Below, piece by piece: positions 12,715 through 23,293 of a stretch of DNA of 64,000 nt. Source of the DNA: Apiosordaria backusii. Lineage: Eukaryota > Ascomycota > Sordariomycetes > Sordariales > Lasiosphaeriaceae. Positions within the stretch are counted from its first letter, which is position 1; each line of letters starts with the position of its first letter. The stretch lies in contig JAUKTV010000001.1 in NCBI GenBank assembly GCA_030549205.1, positions 806,001-870,000 on the forward strand. The letters run 5' to 3'. The notes beneath the pieces are model-generated. The model made no database searches and was not told the origin of the DNA. It saw only the letters and a list, made by a program, of their open reading frames with translations. A program made the translations under genes and the position numbers.

Positions 12715-13089
12715 ATGTCCTACTTCCGCATAACCCTCCGCCGCTCCGCCATCGGCCTCCCGTCCCGCACCCGCGCCGTGCTCGCAGCTCTCGGCCTCCA
12801 CAAGCGCTCCCAGACGGTCTACCATCCCGTAGAAGCCCAGTTCGCAGGCATGATCATGAAGGTCAAGGAGCTCGTGCAAGTCGCGGAGGTGGACAAGAAG
12901 CTCACCAAGTGGGAGGTCAGGGCCGAGAGGAGGCCCGACAGCGGGTTTTATTTGGAGACGGCGGTGCCCAGGATGGAGGACAAGGGGCAGAAAACTGGGG
13001 GGAGGGTTTTGGCCAGGCTGAGGGGGGAGGGGGAGACAAAGGTTGTGGAGGGGGTACGGAGGGAGAATGGGGGGGAGGTTAGGATATAA
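12715..13089 (+). CDS. mrpl33: mitochondrial large-subunit ribosomal protein uL30m (Mrpl33 type)
   Basis: A single-exon gene of 124 residues. The first 60 residues carry the uL30 fold signature: FRITLRRSAIGLP, then TRAVLAALGLHKRSQTVYH, then the VKELVQVAEV strand. uL30m is part of the mitochondrial 54S subunit. The C-terminal half is a basic, poorly conserved tail. No separate cleaved presequence is obvious; the basic N-terminus probably serves. The start at 12715 follows an A-rich context. The length is slightly above the yeast protein, which is common in filamentous fungi. Confidence 0.85.
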   Translation: MSYFRITLRRSAIGLPSRTRAVLAALGLHKRSQTVYHPVEAQFAGMIMKVKELVQVAEVDKKLTKWEVRAERRPDSGFYLETAVPRMEDKGQKTGGRVLARLRGEGETKVVEGVRRENGGEVRI

Positions 13090-14365
13090 ATTGGGGGAGG
13101 AAGGGGAATAGAGGGGGGGAATGTATGATATTGTATGGAGGGATACTGAGGCGGGGGAATCAAGTAAGATGAACACACACACGCATGCGCTACTCCATCT
13201 GTGATGTTGGGCACTTGAAGGGAGAAGGCAGCGTGGTCTGGGAGGCCAGCAAAGATATTTGATATCAAACATTACCAATAGTAGACCACGACACCATTAC
13301 AATCCTCAGAGTTGACCAGCAAAACGATAGTAAACATCGCAAGCAAGACCACCAACAGTACAACACATCACCACCCCCATCACGAACCACCAAATTTAAA
13401 GAAGCTTCTTATTCATCCACTCTCTACCTAACTAACCCCCCGAAACCAAACCTTCGAGCCACAGCAGTTTTCTCAGTAAAGTCCAAGCTCACCCTTGTCC
13501 CTCCCTGTCCACCACCACAGCCTTTCTCAGGTTCCCGTCCGGTCGGTATCTCAATGATGAGAATCTTTCTTGAGTGAACGAAACCGAAACCTCTTGTTGA
13601 CTGAATGAAAACGAAACCTGGCTTTCATGCCTATCTGCCGTATAAAACGGGGAGGCGCCAGTTGTGAATTTGCTGATTGATTACCGAAAATCCTTAAAGT
13701 ACAATAGTGGAAAACAAGAAACGACGAAAAAAACCGAGACCGAACCCCTATTGCCGATGATTATTCCCCGCTGCCCCGAAAGACGAAAGAGAGAAAGAAA
13801 AAAGGTCGCTGATGACAAGGTCTAAATTCCGGTTTTTGGTGGTGTAAAGGTGTTGTTGGGTGATGGATGTGGTTCTTCCCTCTGTACCTCTCTTTTGTTT
13901 CCGTGATCATCCTAATCTGACCCAACAAAATAAAGTCAGGTTGTTCGGATGTTGATCAGAGAAAGAAAAGCGGCCAAGCCAGAACCGGAGAGTAATAGCA
14001 GGTATATCTAGAGGCAGTAGCGAGGAGAACCGAATGTCGTGTTGGTGATACAGGTATTCGTGAACATGTAATGTTGTCGACTTGCTGGGGGATATCGAAA
14101 TCTGGTGACATCTCCCAATGATCGACAATGATGATGGTTGTGAACAAGCCCGTCGTCCATAGGCTAGCCGAGCACAGGGAAGAAACATCGTCCGGATTGT
14201 GATACCCTCACTCAAGTGGATAAACCAAACGTTGCCTCGTCAATCTGTGTCCATGGCTGCCATTCGAAAGCGCTTGCACCTCGTCATCGTACTCATCTAA
14301 TCAGATAACTCTGGCGAGCTAAGCACCGAGAGCGTGGACGAGCTGGGTGAGGATTGAGCATTGTC
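13090..14365. other. convergent intergenic region
   Basis: This lies between the 3' ends of the uL30m gene and eaf3. I see only short non-conserved ORFs and AT-rich stretches, and no repeat or RNA gene. Confidence 0.5.
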
Positions 14366-17104
14366 CTAAGTGCTCTTAGCCGCCTCCGCATAGTCGGCGC
14401 CTGGGGTCTCATACTCGTTCACAAAGTATTGGGTGTGATAGCGAGAGAACCAGCTCGTAAACTTCTCCAGCTCGTCACGAAGACGGTTCACGGACTGTTG
14501 ATCCATGTTGGTCTGGGCGATGAGCTCCGGAAGTGAGACTGCATACGCCACGTGGTTAGCATTATCACTTGGATATACAGAATGAGACGTTAAGCATACC
14601 GAGCAGACGGGTCAAATGCTCTGCGCCATAGGTGTCGCTGGCGCAGTTATGGTGGCTGTCCGAAGCCGAGTTCCAAAGTTGATGCATCTCATGATACTGG
14701 CCGCGCTCGAATCTGAGATGTAGATTAGCCAGCTGCTTGAGAGAAGACGACCAGGTATAACATACCGGTAGAGCAGGATGCGACCCAAGCAACGGTCGAA
14801 GTACTCTCGGAGGCCGGAAACCGTCTCCTCCAGAATGTCGAGAGCCGAGGAACCCTCCTCGCGATGAGGGCGCTCATACGCCAGGTAGTCGTCAAGGATT
14901 TCATTGACCGGATGAGCGTGGGGCAAAGGGACCAGCTGCTGGTTCTTGGTGACATTCTCCCAGTCATCAACCAAGAGAGCCTTCATGTGATCCTGTAGAG
15001 GGATCTTGATGGAGGGACGGTTGTGGAAGTTATCCTCCTATTGAACATGTTAGCTTGTTGTACTGTTCGAGAATGAGTTTGAACGAGAAAAGCGATATGC
15101 TACTGGACATAGATGCAATGCGTATTTGACTGCTACCAATCCACTTGGGCCGACCAGCAGTCAAACGTGTGCGACGCTTTAGACGCGTTTGCGAGAATAA
15201 GGCGGGAAGGGAAAACGCTGGAGCCTCCTAGACACTTGTCTCTAGAGGGCTGTCGTCGAGATGGTCGTAAAAGACATACAAAATCTGATGTCTCCAAGAG
15301 GGGGTCAAACTCCCTCTCTCTGACTGGCCTAGAGGGCAACACCTGGTCTCGATCGAAAAACCAAGGGCGAGGAAGAATGAAAAGTTCGTCGATGTAAATA
15401 CTGCGTTCGCTGGTAGCCTCATCAACACCCTCATCACCAGCTTCGGCGGCAAGAACGATTCGGTCGACCCCAGCCAGTAGTCTCCCCACCATGTGATGAA
15501 GAGTTTCGGTGACCATCTTGAACTTGAATTGCGTATCAGCCGCCCCAGGTTGACCCGCCTTAAAGCGTGGGACGCGATCGGGGTACCGAATATGTGCAGG
15601 GATGCCAGCAAGAGAAGGGTTGAACTTGGGGTCGATATACTCCCAATTGCGCTGGATCAATGAATTGTATGCGCCGTTCTGCTTGGCCTTGATGATCTTG
15701 GGATGATTGAGTCCGAGTTTGCCCTTGTCAGTGCGTTGGGATCTCATAACATAGCGATCATCAAAATTGATCCGGCCGTTTTTGACATAGACGGAAGTAG
15801 CTGGAGTCGGGAGTCGCGTGAGGTGGTCGTTCTTATCGGCCTCAGCAGCGTAGCGGGCTAGCTTTTCCTCGATGGTCTCGTTGTCCTTGGGAACGGCTAT
15901 CTTTGCTGTGCGAGCGCGAGTGGCCCTTCTTATAGGAGGAGCCATTGTAAATGCGGATTGCGGGACGCCTCGGAATTTCCAAACGTGGGGCTTGACCAAA
16001 CTGGTGAAGTTTTCGCTCGCCGAGACGTGGTGATGTCGTGTTGCTCTAGTTTGCTTGTATTGTTGTGGGAGGGGATCCGCAACGCCGAGTTTGGTGGGTT
16101 GAGAAGGTCTGGGGGATGCGGGTTGAAGGTTGACGATGGATGCAAAACTGTGTTGGGGAAATCGCCGAGCAGTCGGCGACAGCGTGGACCCTCTTTTTCA
16201 GAAATCCCGTCGCCGAGAGAGCAAGATCAAGCCGGAATTCGGCGTGATGCTGAACACCGGTCTTCTCCTGAGGTGGAAGCCAGAGAGTTGCTCCTCCAAT
16301 TCACTCGGGGTCGACGTGGTGTTTGCTTGATCCCCTGACCCAGTGTTGAATTGACCAGTGATTTTCCGTCTCAAGTTCAAAATATGCCCCAAGCTATACT
16401 TCAAAAGTGATGTTCCGGTTGCCAAAACTTCTTCTGGATGCTCTCCTCAAGCATACCAGAAATCATGTGCGACTTTTCCGCTCCCTAGGACGCTTGTCCA
16501 GCCTGTGCCAACAATAACAATAAAGTCTCAAGCCTTGAAAATTTTGCTTGCGGCAGGTGGCAGTTGTGTGAAAGGTAAAAAAGGGAAGGCACTTGCCACA
16601 ACTTCATTCGACAGCTCTGGGTCGCAGAGTTCAAAACATCCCTCCTCCCAAAAAGACAAACATGGTACACAAATGCGAACTTACCTGTTCGAGATCATAA
16701 TCACGGGCACGCCTCTGGTTGCCACGCCCACTGGCCGTCGTCGTGCCCTGCTGGGTGCGTTCTTCACTGCCTCGAGCAGAACTCATGTCGGATCCGTTGG
16801 CGCGGGTAGCAGTCGTGCTCTTCTTGGGACCCTTTGATTTGCCGGACTGCAAGTTCTTGTACTGGGCCATGAGCTGCGAGGCAAGCTCCTTGTTCTCGTC
16901 AGTGAACTTGCGGACCCGGTCCTGCGGGACCCAGTCATCCCAGCTGGCCTTCCAGCCCTTGTAGTGAATCTTGTACTGCCAGCCATCGCTGTTGTCCGCA
17001 GCCTGGACGTCAAGGATCTTGGCTTCGTAGAGCATCTCCATGTGAAAACAGAGGACCCGCTCATCTTTGACAAAGGGAGCCTGGGAGGCCTTGGAAGGAG
17101 CCAT
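14366..17104 (-). CDS. eaf3: chromodomain/MRG protein Eaf3 (MRG15 homologue; NuA4 and Rpd3S subunit)
   Basis: Eaf3/MRG15 proteins read methylated H3K36 through an N-terminal chromodomain and join histone acetylase and deacetylase complexes through a C-terminal MRG domain. Exons are 17104-16685, 15037-14766, 14712-14600 and 14538-14366, giving 325 residues, normal for the family. The chromodomain is at about residues 10-75 (IHYKGWKASWDDWVP), followed by a basic Ser/Thr-rich linker. The MRG domain starts at about residue 142 (LLVDDWENVTKNQQLVPLPH). Exon 1 ends in DYDLEQ and exon 2 begins EDNFHNRP, the expected family junction, both in phase 0, so the first intron (16684-15038, 1647 nt) is well supported. 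That intron is about twenty times the local norm and contains a same-strand ORF, described separately. The gene diverges from the cnl2 gene. Confidence 0.93.
15133..15945 (-). CDS. uncharacterised ORF inside the first intron of eaf3
   Basis: I do not recognise this protein. From ATG 15945-15943 (ACA-ATG-GCT context) it runs 270 codons on the same strand as eaf3. The first 200 residues look protein-like: a basic start (RRATRARTAK), an acidic helix (ETIEEKLARYAAEADKN), and a mixed region with YVKNGRINFDDRYVMR and HIRYPDRVPRF. An ATG 18 codons upstream (15999) is in frame. The last 50 residues look less natural. A strong GTATGT donor at 15279, in phase 0, suggests the coding part ends near residue 222 and continues in another exon. 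The eaf3 acceptor at 15038 has the same phase, so a hybrid with the MRG domain is possible. Otherwise it is a nested gene or a relic insertion. Confidence 0.5.
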   Translation of the reverse strand: MAPPIRRATRARTAKIAVPKDNETIEEKLARYAAEADKNDHLTRLPTPATSVYVKNGRINFDDRYVMRSQRTDKGKLGLNHPKIIKAKQNGAYNSLIQRNWEYIDPKFNPSLAGIPAHIRYPDRVPRFKAGQPGAADTQFKFKMVTETLHHMVGRLLAGVDRIVLAAEAGDEGVDEATSERSIYIDELFILPRPWFFDRDQVLPSRPVREREFDPLLETSDFVCLLRPSRRQPSRDKCLGGSSVFPSRLILANASKASHTFDCWSAQVDW

Positions 17105-17794
17105 GATGAAAACTCTAGTTTTCCCTTTTTTTTTTACGATGACTTGCTACGCGTCAAAAGCTTGATGGATAACTACAAAAAACGTCAATGAGAAAATGAG
17201 CAACCAGTGAGATTCAGCAAGGCTGGTTACCGACTCGAAAAAAAAAAAGTCGAGAGTAGGCGGCAGGTAAAAAAGGTCGTCGATATGGAGAGGGGTCGCA
17301 GGCGCCGAGTACTGGTAGACTCTTGATTAGAGTTTGTAAAAAATCTCGGCGTTGGCAATACGTCGACGATAACTGAGTGTATCGAAGAAGGTTCGGCGTT
17401 TGGGTTGTTGACTGCCACAGGGATGGAGTTGATAGGAACCAAGGAGAGAGCACGGATCACGGGAACACGCGAAGCAGCCCCCCCCTAGCGCCTCTTTGCG
17501 ACTTCACATTGCTCCCTTCTGCCTGTAGCCATTCATTTGACGCGTCATTCAATTTTTATTTCTATGATTCTATATGGGTCCAATTTGTTGGGTACTCTGT
17601 CAGGCTTATCAGAAGAAATCTTAAGCTTGCCAACGCTTTCATACAAGATCTGTTTTTGCCCGCGGGTACCAACTTGTATTCGCCTACCCCCAATCGCCAC
17701 TCATTCTCACTCATCTCACTCATCTCACTCATCTTCATTCACCAATCACATATCTCAGGACAAACACCCAAACAACAAAGATATCAGACAAAAA
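17105..17794. promoter_or_regulatory. divergent upstream region of eaf3 and cnl2
   Basis: These 690 bp separate two start codons that face apart. There is an A-rich run at about 17238-17250 and a TCA-rich direct repeat (CTCACTCAT-like) around 17700-17740 in the cnl2 leader. I see no ORF with family resemblance. Confidence 0.5.
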
Positions 17795-18444
17795 ATGGCA
17801 CCAACAGAGCAAACAATCCTCTCCAACTACCTCCTCATCCCCGCCCAGCTCCCCGCCATCATCTCCCTCGAAGAATTCACAGCCTTCTTCCCCAAACCCC
17901 TGCAATCCTCCCCCCACATCCGCTCCCTCTACCGCGACCTCCAAAGCCAGAGGAACGCCCTCGTGGACAGCGTAGCAGAGGAGATCGAAGCAGAGGCCAG
18001 GCAAGGCAAAGCCCTGCGCCGCCATGTCATCCGGGCCCGGCGGCGCGAGGCCGAGGAGGCGCAGGAGCAGGACGACGACGAGCTGGAGCTTGAGAGGATG
18101 GTTAGTCTACTCCCAGATACAAATTTACATCAAATTATCATACCAAATAAAGTGATTGACTGACTACCCCGCCCATCAACAAACAGCTCGGAACAATACC
18201 TGCCTCCCAAACACCCAAACACACCCTCCAATCCATCCTCCCTTCCCTAGAAGACGCCATCTCCGAGCTCGAATCCCAGCTCCAGCTCATCCAAAGCGAG
18301 GAAGCCTCTCTCCTGTCCGCCATCCAGAAAACAGTCGGCGACCTCAGTGATCTCCGCTACGGGCGTCTAGCTAACCCCAAACTGCCAGAACAAGTTTTAG
18401 AAGGCCTTCAGGGTTTACAAGAGACATGCAGAGACAAGAATTGA
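17795..18444 (+). CDS. cnl2: inner kinetochore subunit of the Cnl2/Nkp2 family
   Basis: The protein is 187 residues from exons 17795-18100 and 18187-18444 (86-nt intron, phase 0). The N-terminal part (ILSNYLLIPAQLPAIISLEE, then FFP) and the helix with YRDLQSQRNALVDSVAEEIE match the Cnl2/Nkp2 family, a small coiled-coil subunit of the CCAN (Mis6-Mal2-Sim4) complex at centromeres. The rest is predicted mostly helical: a charged stretch rich in Arg and Glu, then coiled coil after the intron. The assignment rests on recognising the N-terminal block; a different kinetochore coiled-coil protein is the main alternative. The next kinetochore gene lies only 2 kb away. Confidence 0.72.
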
Positions 18445-18725
18445 TTCAGTTTCCTTGTTCACATTTCTTTATTCTTTTTCCCCTATGGAAAATAAACACA
18501 CGAGCAGCACGCCCCATATCTCCCCTGCGCTTGATTATATGAACTTCCCCCATTTCCATCGCCCCGGATCCCGTAATTTCCCAGCCCCGTATAACAAGAA
18601 ACATGAAAACCCCAAAAAGATATATTCCGGCGCTCTGGGAAAGAATTACACTATGACTACCGTGGAAACACCAACACCCCTCCAGACCAATCCCCTAAAC
18701 ACGTCAAATCTCTTACTGAACTCCT

Positions 18726-19643
18726 TTATGAGCGGCCATCACCAGGCGCAGCACCACGGGGAGCAGCAGCAGCACCAGGAGCACCAGCAGCCCGGGGACG
18801 ATTAGCCATACCATCAACCCGCTTGTTCATCATCGACCTCGAAATAAAGCTCACACCCAGCATCATAACCCAGCTGGGCACAGCATTCAAACCCCAGAAA
18901 AACCACCCCAGCGGCACCGCCAGCCCATTCTTGGCGAACCACCCGTCAATAGGGTGGAAGTAGCTGTCGCTGTCCACCTTGCGCCACTCCTCCCTCGGGG
19001 CGGTGTACGCGTCAACAATATCCTGCGAGGTGACAGTAGTGGTGTTCAAGCGCTTGACGTACAGCGCCGTCTCGGCGGGAGGAGGCAAGACCTCAAACAA
19101 CCAAACCACCCCGGTGGAGGCAGACCACGAGTTACACAAAACGGGCTCGTCGTCGCAGTTTACCGAGGCGAGGTGGAGGTTGTGGGGGGTTGGCTTCAGA
19201 GACGCAAGCTTGAGGGCTGATTCGTTGAAGGCCTTGTCGAGTTGATCGCAGCGGCCTGTTATTCACACACAACAATTAGCAACAATGCGGGCGAAAAAGG
19301 GGGGATGTTGGAAGGAAAACATACCAAAACAAGTCTTGTTCCCACCGGTGATGAGAACCAGCCACTCCTCTGGGATTGTGGCCTCGGCGTGGACAGGTCC
19401 GTAGAGGGTGTCCTTCCAGTTGGCAAGGGTCAGGGTGTCAATCTGCTTAGGTTGTACCGTCTTGCTCTTGGACTTGGTGTTGATGGGGACTTGGACGTTG
19501 TCGGCGGCGTCGGGGATGCCGGCGCTGCCCGAGAAGCTGGAGAGGAAGTTTTGGAACTTGGCCTTGTATTGGTCAAAGGGGGACTCGGCGGCGGCGGAGA
19601 GCGGCCCTAGGGCCATGAGGGCGGCGGCTGTTGAGAAGCGCAT
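18726..19643 (-). CDS. secretory-pathway membrane protein with a thioredoxin-like fold
   Basis: The protein is 282 residues from exons 19643-19325 and 19255-18726 (69-nt intron with branch GCTAAT). The start MRFSTAAALMALG gives a signal peptide, so the ORF's upstream in-frame ATG is not needed. The middle has the layout of a thioredoxin fold: a strand WLVLITG, a Cys-x3-Cys (CFGRC) where the redox CxxC normally sits, a helix, then the LHLASVNCDDEPVLCNSW strand block. A hydrophobic segment near residues 225-255 (GWFFWGLNAVPSWVMMLGV) is a likely membrane anchor, followed by an Ala/Pro/Gly-rich tail. I infer an ER or membrane protein of unknown job; the altered CxxC argues against ordinary oxidoreductase activity. 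Confidence 0.6.
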
Positions 19644-20546
19644 TGTGACTGCTGTGTGTGTGTGTGTGTGTGTGTTGTTGCGATTGTATGTGTGGATTAC
19701 CAATTAATTATCTCTGTAGTGTGTGTCTGTCCACTTCTTGGATGCGATGAGGAAAAGATGGATTAAAAGATGACTGCAGCCAAAGTGTAGTGTGTTAGAA
19801 GAAGATGCTGGAAGCTTTTCTTGATGGGGCCCTTTTTCTTCTTGACAGCTGTCCACGAGAGGCGCAAAGCTAAAGTTTTATCTGGGGAAGTTCGATGGGG
19901 AGGGAAGGTTGCGAAGGAGAGGGTAAGGTAGATAGCGGAGGTGTCAGGAATGAGGGGTGGTCTGACGTGCAGGAGAGGAGAGAAACTGGAGAAGCTGCCT
20001 GGAGAAAGTACACCTCTACACTACAACGAAGAGGAAAAGAATAGACGGTGGCCTCGTCGCAAATCGATCGCGAAAAGAATATGGAGATGTGAAACTACCC
20101 TTGTTCTGGCTTGGTCCCCTATGGAACGCGTGCCCACTCTGGTCTAGCTCGTTTGTTTAATTACGAATGTTGGGATATCTTCATTACGACGCTGATGAGG
20201 ACGCGCTTGTGATGATTTCAGAGAAGGAACCAGGGTGCTGGTAAAAAGGTGTCATGGCGGGTTAAGCCTGTTCCGGCTAAAGACAGCGAGTTAAAGTCTT
20301 ACGTCGGCCCGCCAGGCTGAGGTAAACAGCTGTCCGCCGGGCAACTATTTATGTATGGGTAATTTAACTCCAGCCACACAAGACACGGACAGGGGAACAC
20401 GGTGGGGTTGAGATTCGGCAAAGTCGCGTCACAAGCTGTGGCTGTTGCATTTCGAGGGACTTGAAGGTTCGATGTTGGGACAACAAATTCATTTGTAACC
20501 ACCGACAAACAGACATTGGGCCGGCGCTTAGGTATTTTCTGTCATT
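19644..20546. promoter_or_regulatory. divergent upstream region, thioredoxin-like gene and CENP-Q gene
   Basis: These 0.9 kb lie between two outward-facing starts. A TG dinucleotide run of about 22 bp at 19652-19674 lies in the leader of the minus-strand gene. No ORF is supported. Confidence 0.5.
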
Positions 20547-22839
20547 ATGGTATGTGAGATTTCTTCCGATCTCGAGATACAATTGCTAACTCTCAAAATA
20601 AGGCGCCGGACGAAGCCAATCAGAAGCGAAAACGCGGTCGGCCCCCGGGCGCGTCGAAAACCGACGAGAACGTGTCAATACGTGGAGGGGAAGCTGTCGA
20701 GCAGCCTGTTCGGGATGACAATGTAGAAGCTCGAACGGCACCGAAAAGACGAGGACGGCCACGCAAAAGCGACGACTCATTGCCCGAAGAACCAGCCGCA
20801 GAGGAGCCATCAGCACCGCAGGAAGAAGCACCAAAAAGGAGAGGAAGGCCACGGAGAAGTCTGGAATCGGCTGAAGTTGGAGGGGACTCAGGTACGGAGG
20901 AGCAACCAACACAGCCTGTGGATACGTCAGAAACAGCGCCAAAAAGCAGAGGTAGGCCAGCGAGGATACAGGCCGAGCAAGAGGCTGAAGAGAGTGCTGC
21001 CCAAGCCGAGGAGACTTCAAATCCAGAGCCGAAGAAAAGGGGCCGAAAAGCGCGACCACAACAGGCCAAAGAAGCGGTAGAAGAGGGCAGTGTTGCAGAG
21101 GTTGATGAGCCAACAGAGGCGGCACTTAAGAGAAAAGGGCGGCCTGCTCGAACACAGGAGGTCGAACAAGAAGCGGGACCTCCAAATGAAGAGGAGGCAG
21201 CAAACCCAACCGATGCAGCGCCAAAGAGAAGAGGACGCCCAGCCAGAGCGCAGGAAACCGAGAAAGAGCCTGAACCAACAGTAGCCGAGCCCGAAGAATC
21301 ACCAAATACTGGACGAAAGAAGAGAGGATGGCCGGCAAAGGACCAGGGTGCTCGACCGGAGGAGCCAGAACAGATCGAGGCTAGGCCACGGAAGAGGGCG
21401 AAAGCGGCTGAAAATATTGTTGAAGAGCATCAACAAGAGGAGCCGAGAGGAAGGGGTCGGCCTAGCAGGAAACAGGCTGCTGCACCGCAAGAAGATATAG
21501 AAATGGGAGACGCAGAGCCGGCGGAGGCCGACGGTAGAAGAAGCAGGAGAGGCCGAGCCTCTAATGAGGATGAGTCTCGCGAAGAGGCAGCAGCAGAGCC
21601 TGGGTCCCAACAGAAGGATAAACGCGCCAAGAACGCTTCAAAATCCAAAGGAAGATCTGGCCATGTTGTTCAACAGGAGGAGGCACCTCAAAAAGAGGAT
21701 GAGTCCTCTGTTCGGGGGGCGGCAGGGGCCGTAAAAGTGCCGAAAATGCTGCACAACCTTCTCCCGAATCTAGCCAAGCTTCAAAGGAGAAACAAACAAG
21801 GTCCAAGAAAGGCCCTAGAGGGACATTGACCGAGGTTTCTGTCTCCGAGGCTCAAAACCAGGCTGGCAGCTCTTCCCGCAAGGACAAGCAGCCCAAAAAG
21901 AAAGACCAGCCACAACGAGAGACTGAACCGGAAGAACCCCAGCCCCAAACAAAACCACAACGACGACGAAGATCCTCCCCCGAACCCTCTCAGGACTCCA
22001 TCCCCGACCCCCTCTCAACAGCAAAGTACCGCCACCTCGCCCCCATAACCCGCAACATTCCCCGCGCGACCATCGCCTCCAAATGGACCCCCCTCGACAC
22101 CCCCGCCATCTCCACCATCGACAACCTCATCCTCGACTCCTACATCCCGGTCCTTGAATCCCTCGGCGGCCGCAGTGACACGAGGTACACCCAAGCCCAG
22201 ACCATCCTCCGCACCTTTGCCAATAGGCTGCATTCTAAACTAGTCAAAGGGATGCCCTTCCCCCCTGCCTCCATCGGCACGAAAACCACCAAAGGAGTGA
22301 CAATTTCCGCTCAGGAAGCAGAGCTCAACTTTGAAAAGGTTATCGATGCCAGCTCGCACTTGCAAAGGCAGCTGGATCCGCTGCTGCACAGTGTTGCGTT
22401 GCTGAAGGCGGAGAAGGAAAAGGAGGAGGCAATGTTGGAAGCGGATTATAGGAATCTGAGGAGGCTGGAGGAGAATGCGAGGGCGCAGGCGAGGGGGTGG
22501 AAGGAGAGGGGGAAGAGGGATCATGTGCTGGCGCCGGGGAGGAAGGATGTGACTGTGGGAGAGTATAACCCGGACGAGGAGGCTGGGTTGGAGGTTGTGA
22601 AGAAGGAGAAGCAAGTGCAGGGGAGCGTTTTCAAGGGACTGGGAGAAGGGGAGGAGGATGGAGAGGAGGAGCTGATGGGGTTGGCGAAGCAGATTGGGAA
22701 TCATATGGAGAGTATGAGGGGGAATTTGAGCCAGATTGATGGGGTTGTGCCTGCGATACAAAAGTCCAGAGCGGCGTTGCAGGGGGTGTTGGGGAGGTAT
22801 CTGAGTGAGGAGGCGTATGAGGCTGTTGTGCTTGGGTAA
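20547..22839 (+). CDS. fta7: kinetochore subunit CENP-Q (Fta7 type) with an N-terminal AT-hook array; one-base frame break
   Basis: The C-terminal half has CENP-Q character: TPLDTPAISTIDNLILDSYI, then a long coiled coil. CENP-Q/Fta7/Okp1 pairs with CENP-U/Mis17 in the CCAN. The N-terminal 350 residues are unusual, with about ten AT-hook cores (mostly RGRP) in acidic linkers. Translation probably begins with ATG 20547-20549, split from the body by an intron directly after it (20550-20602, GTATGT to TAAG); exon 2 starts at 20603. The frame breaks at G6 (21713-21718). Upstream the protein is in one frame; from about 21720 the good frame (GRGRKS, then the CENP-Q part) is shifted by one base. A seventh G would restore an uninterrupted frame of about 746 residues. 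No intron of the right phase with a good donor fits. The stop is at 22837-22839. Confidence 0.75.
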
Positions 22840-23293
22840 TTATTGTCTCGTGGAGTTCAACTGTTTGGCTGGTGTTTGGGTCTGGTTTATCGGGTTTATC
22901 AGGGACTAGGAAGGGACAGGATTATGATGATGAAGGATGATACCCCCTTGTATAGCTACGGACATGGATACCATAGTGTACTAGAAATGAAATATTGTAC
23001 TTGATCATTCTGTTTCCTGAGTATCTACAGTGTGATGGTGATATTTAGACCCCTGAAGTGAGGGATCAGGGGTGACAGCCAGACTTCTCGTGGTCCGTGC
23101 GTGACAGCTTTCAACCGCTGGTAAACTCTGCATTTCTCATCTCAAACTCATGTCCAAACTCAAAGAGAAAACTTCCACCACCACCATCGCCATTCCTACC
23201 TTCTGCAGGTACATGCAAGTTCAGACGAACCCATAACAAAAGATCGAGTGTGGTTTGGATTCATTGCCAAATCAGCAAAACACAAAAATCTTT
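22840..23293. other. intergenic, CENP-Q 3' end to TRM2 start
   Basis: A tandem gap of 454 bp. It contains the CENP-Q 3' UTR and TRM2 promoter and leader. No further signal is seen. Confidence 0.5.

Noticed and set aside
15129..15279. Short introns at the end of the eaf3 intron ORF (acceptors near 15229 or 15130)
   Set aside because: They lack a convincing branch site or hit a stop within a few codons; the acceptor at 15038 is better.
21731..21773. GTAAAA to CTAG as an intron that might repair the CENP-Q frame
   Set aside because: Its length is 43 nt and it gives the wrong phase.
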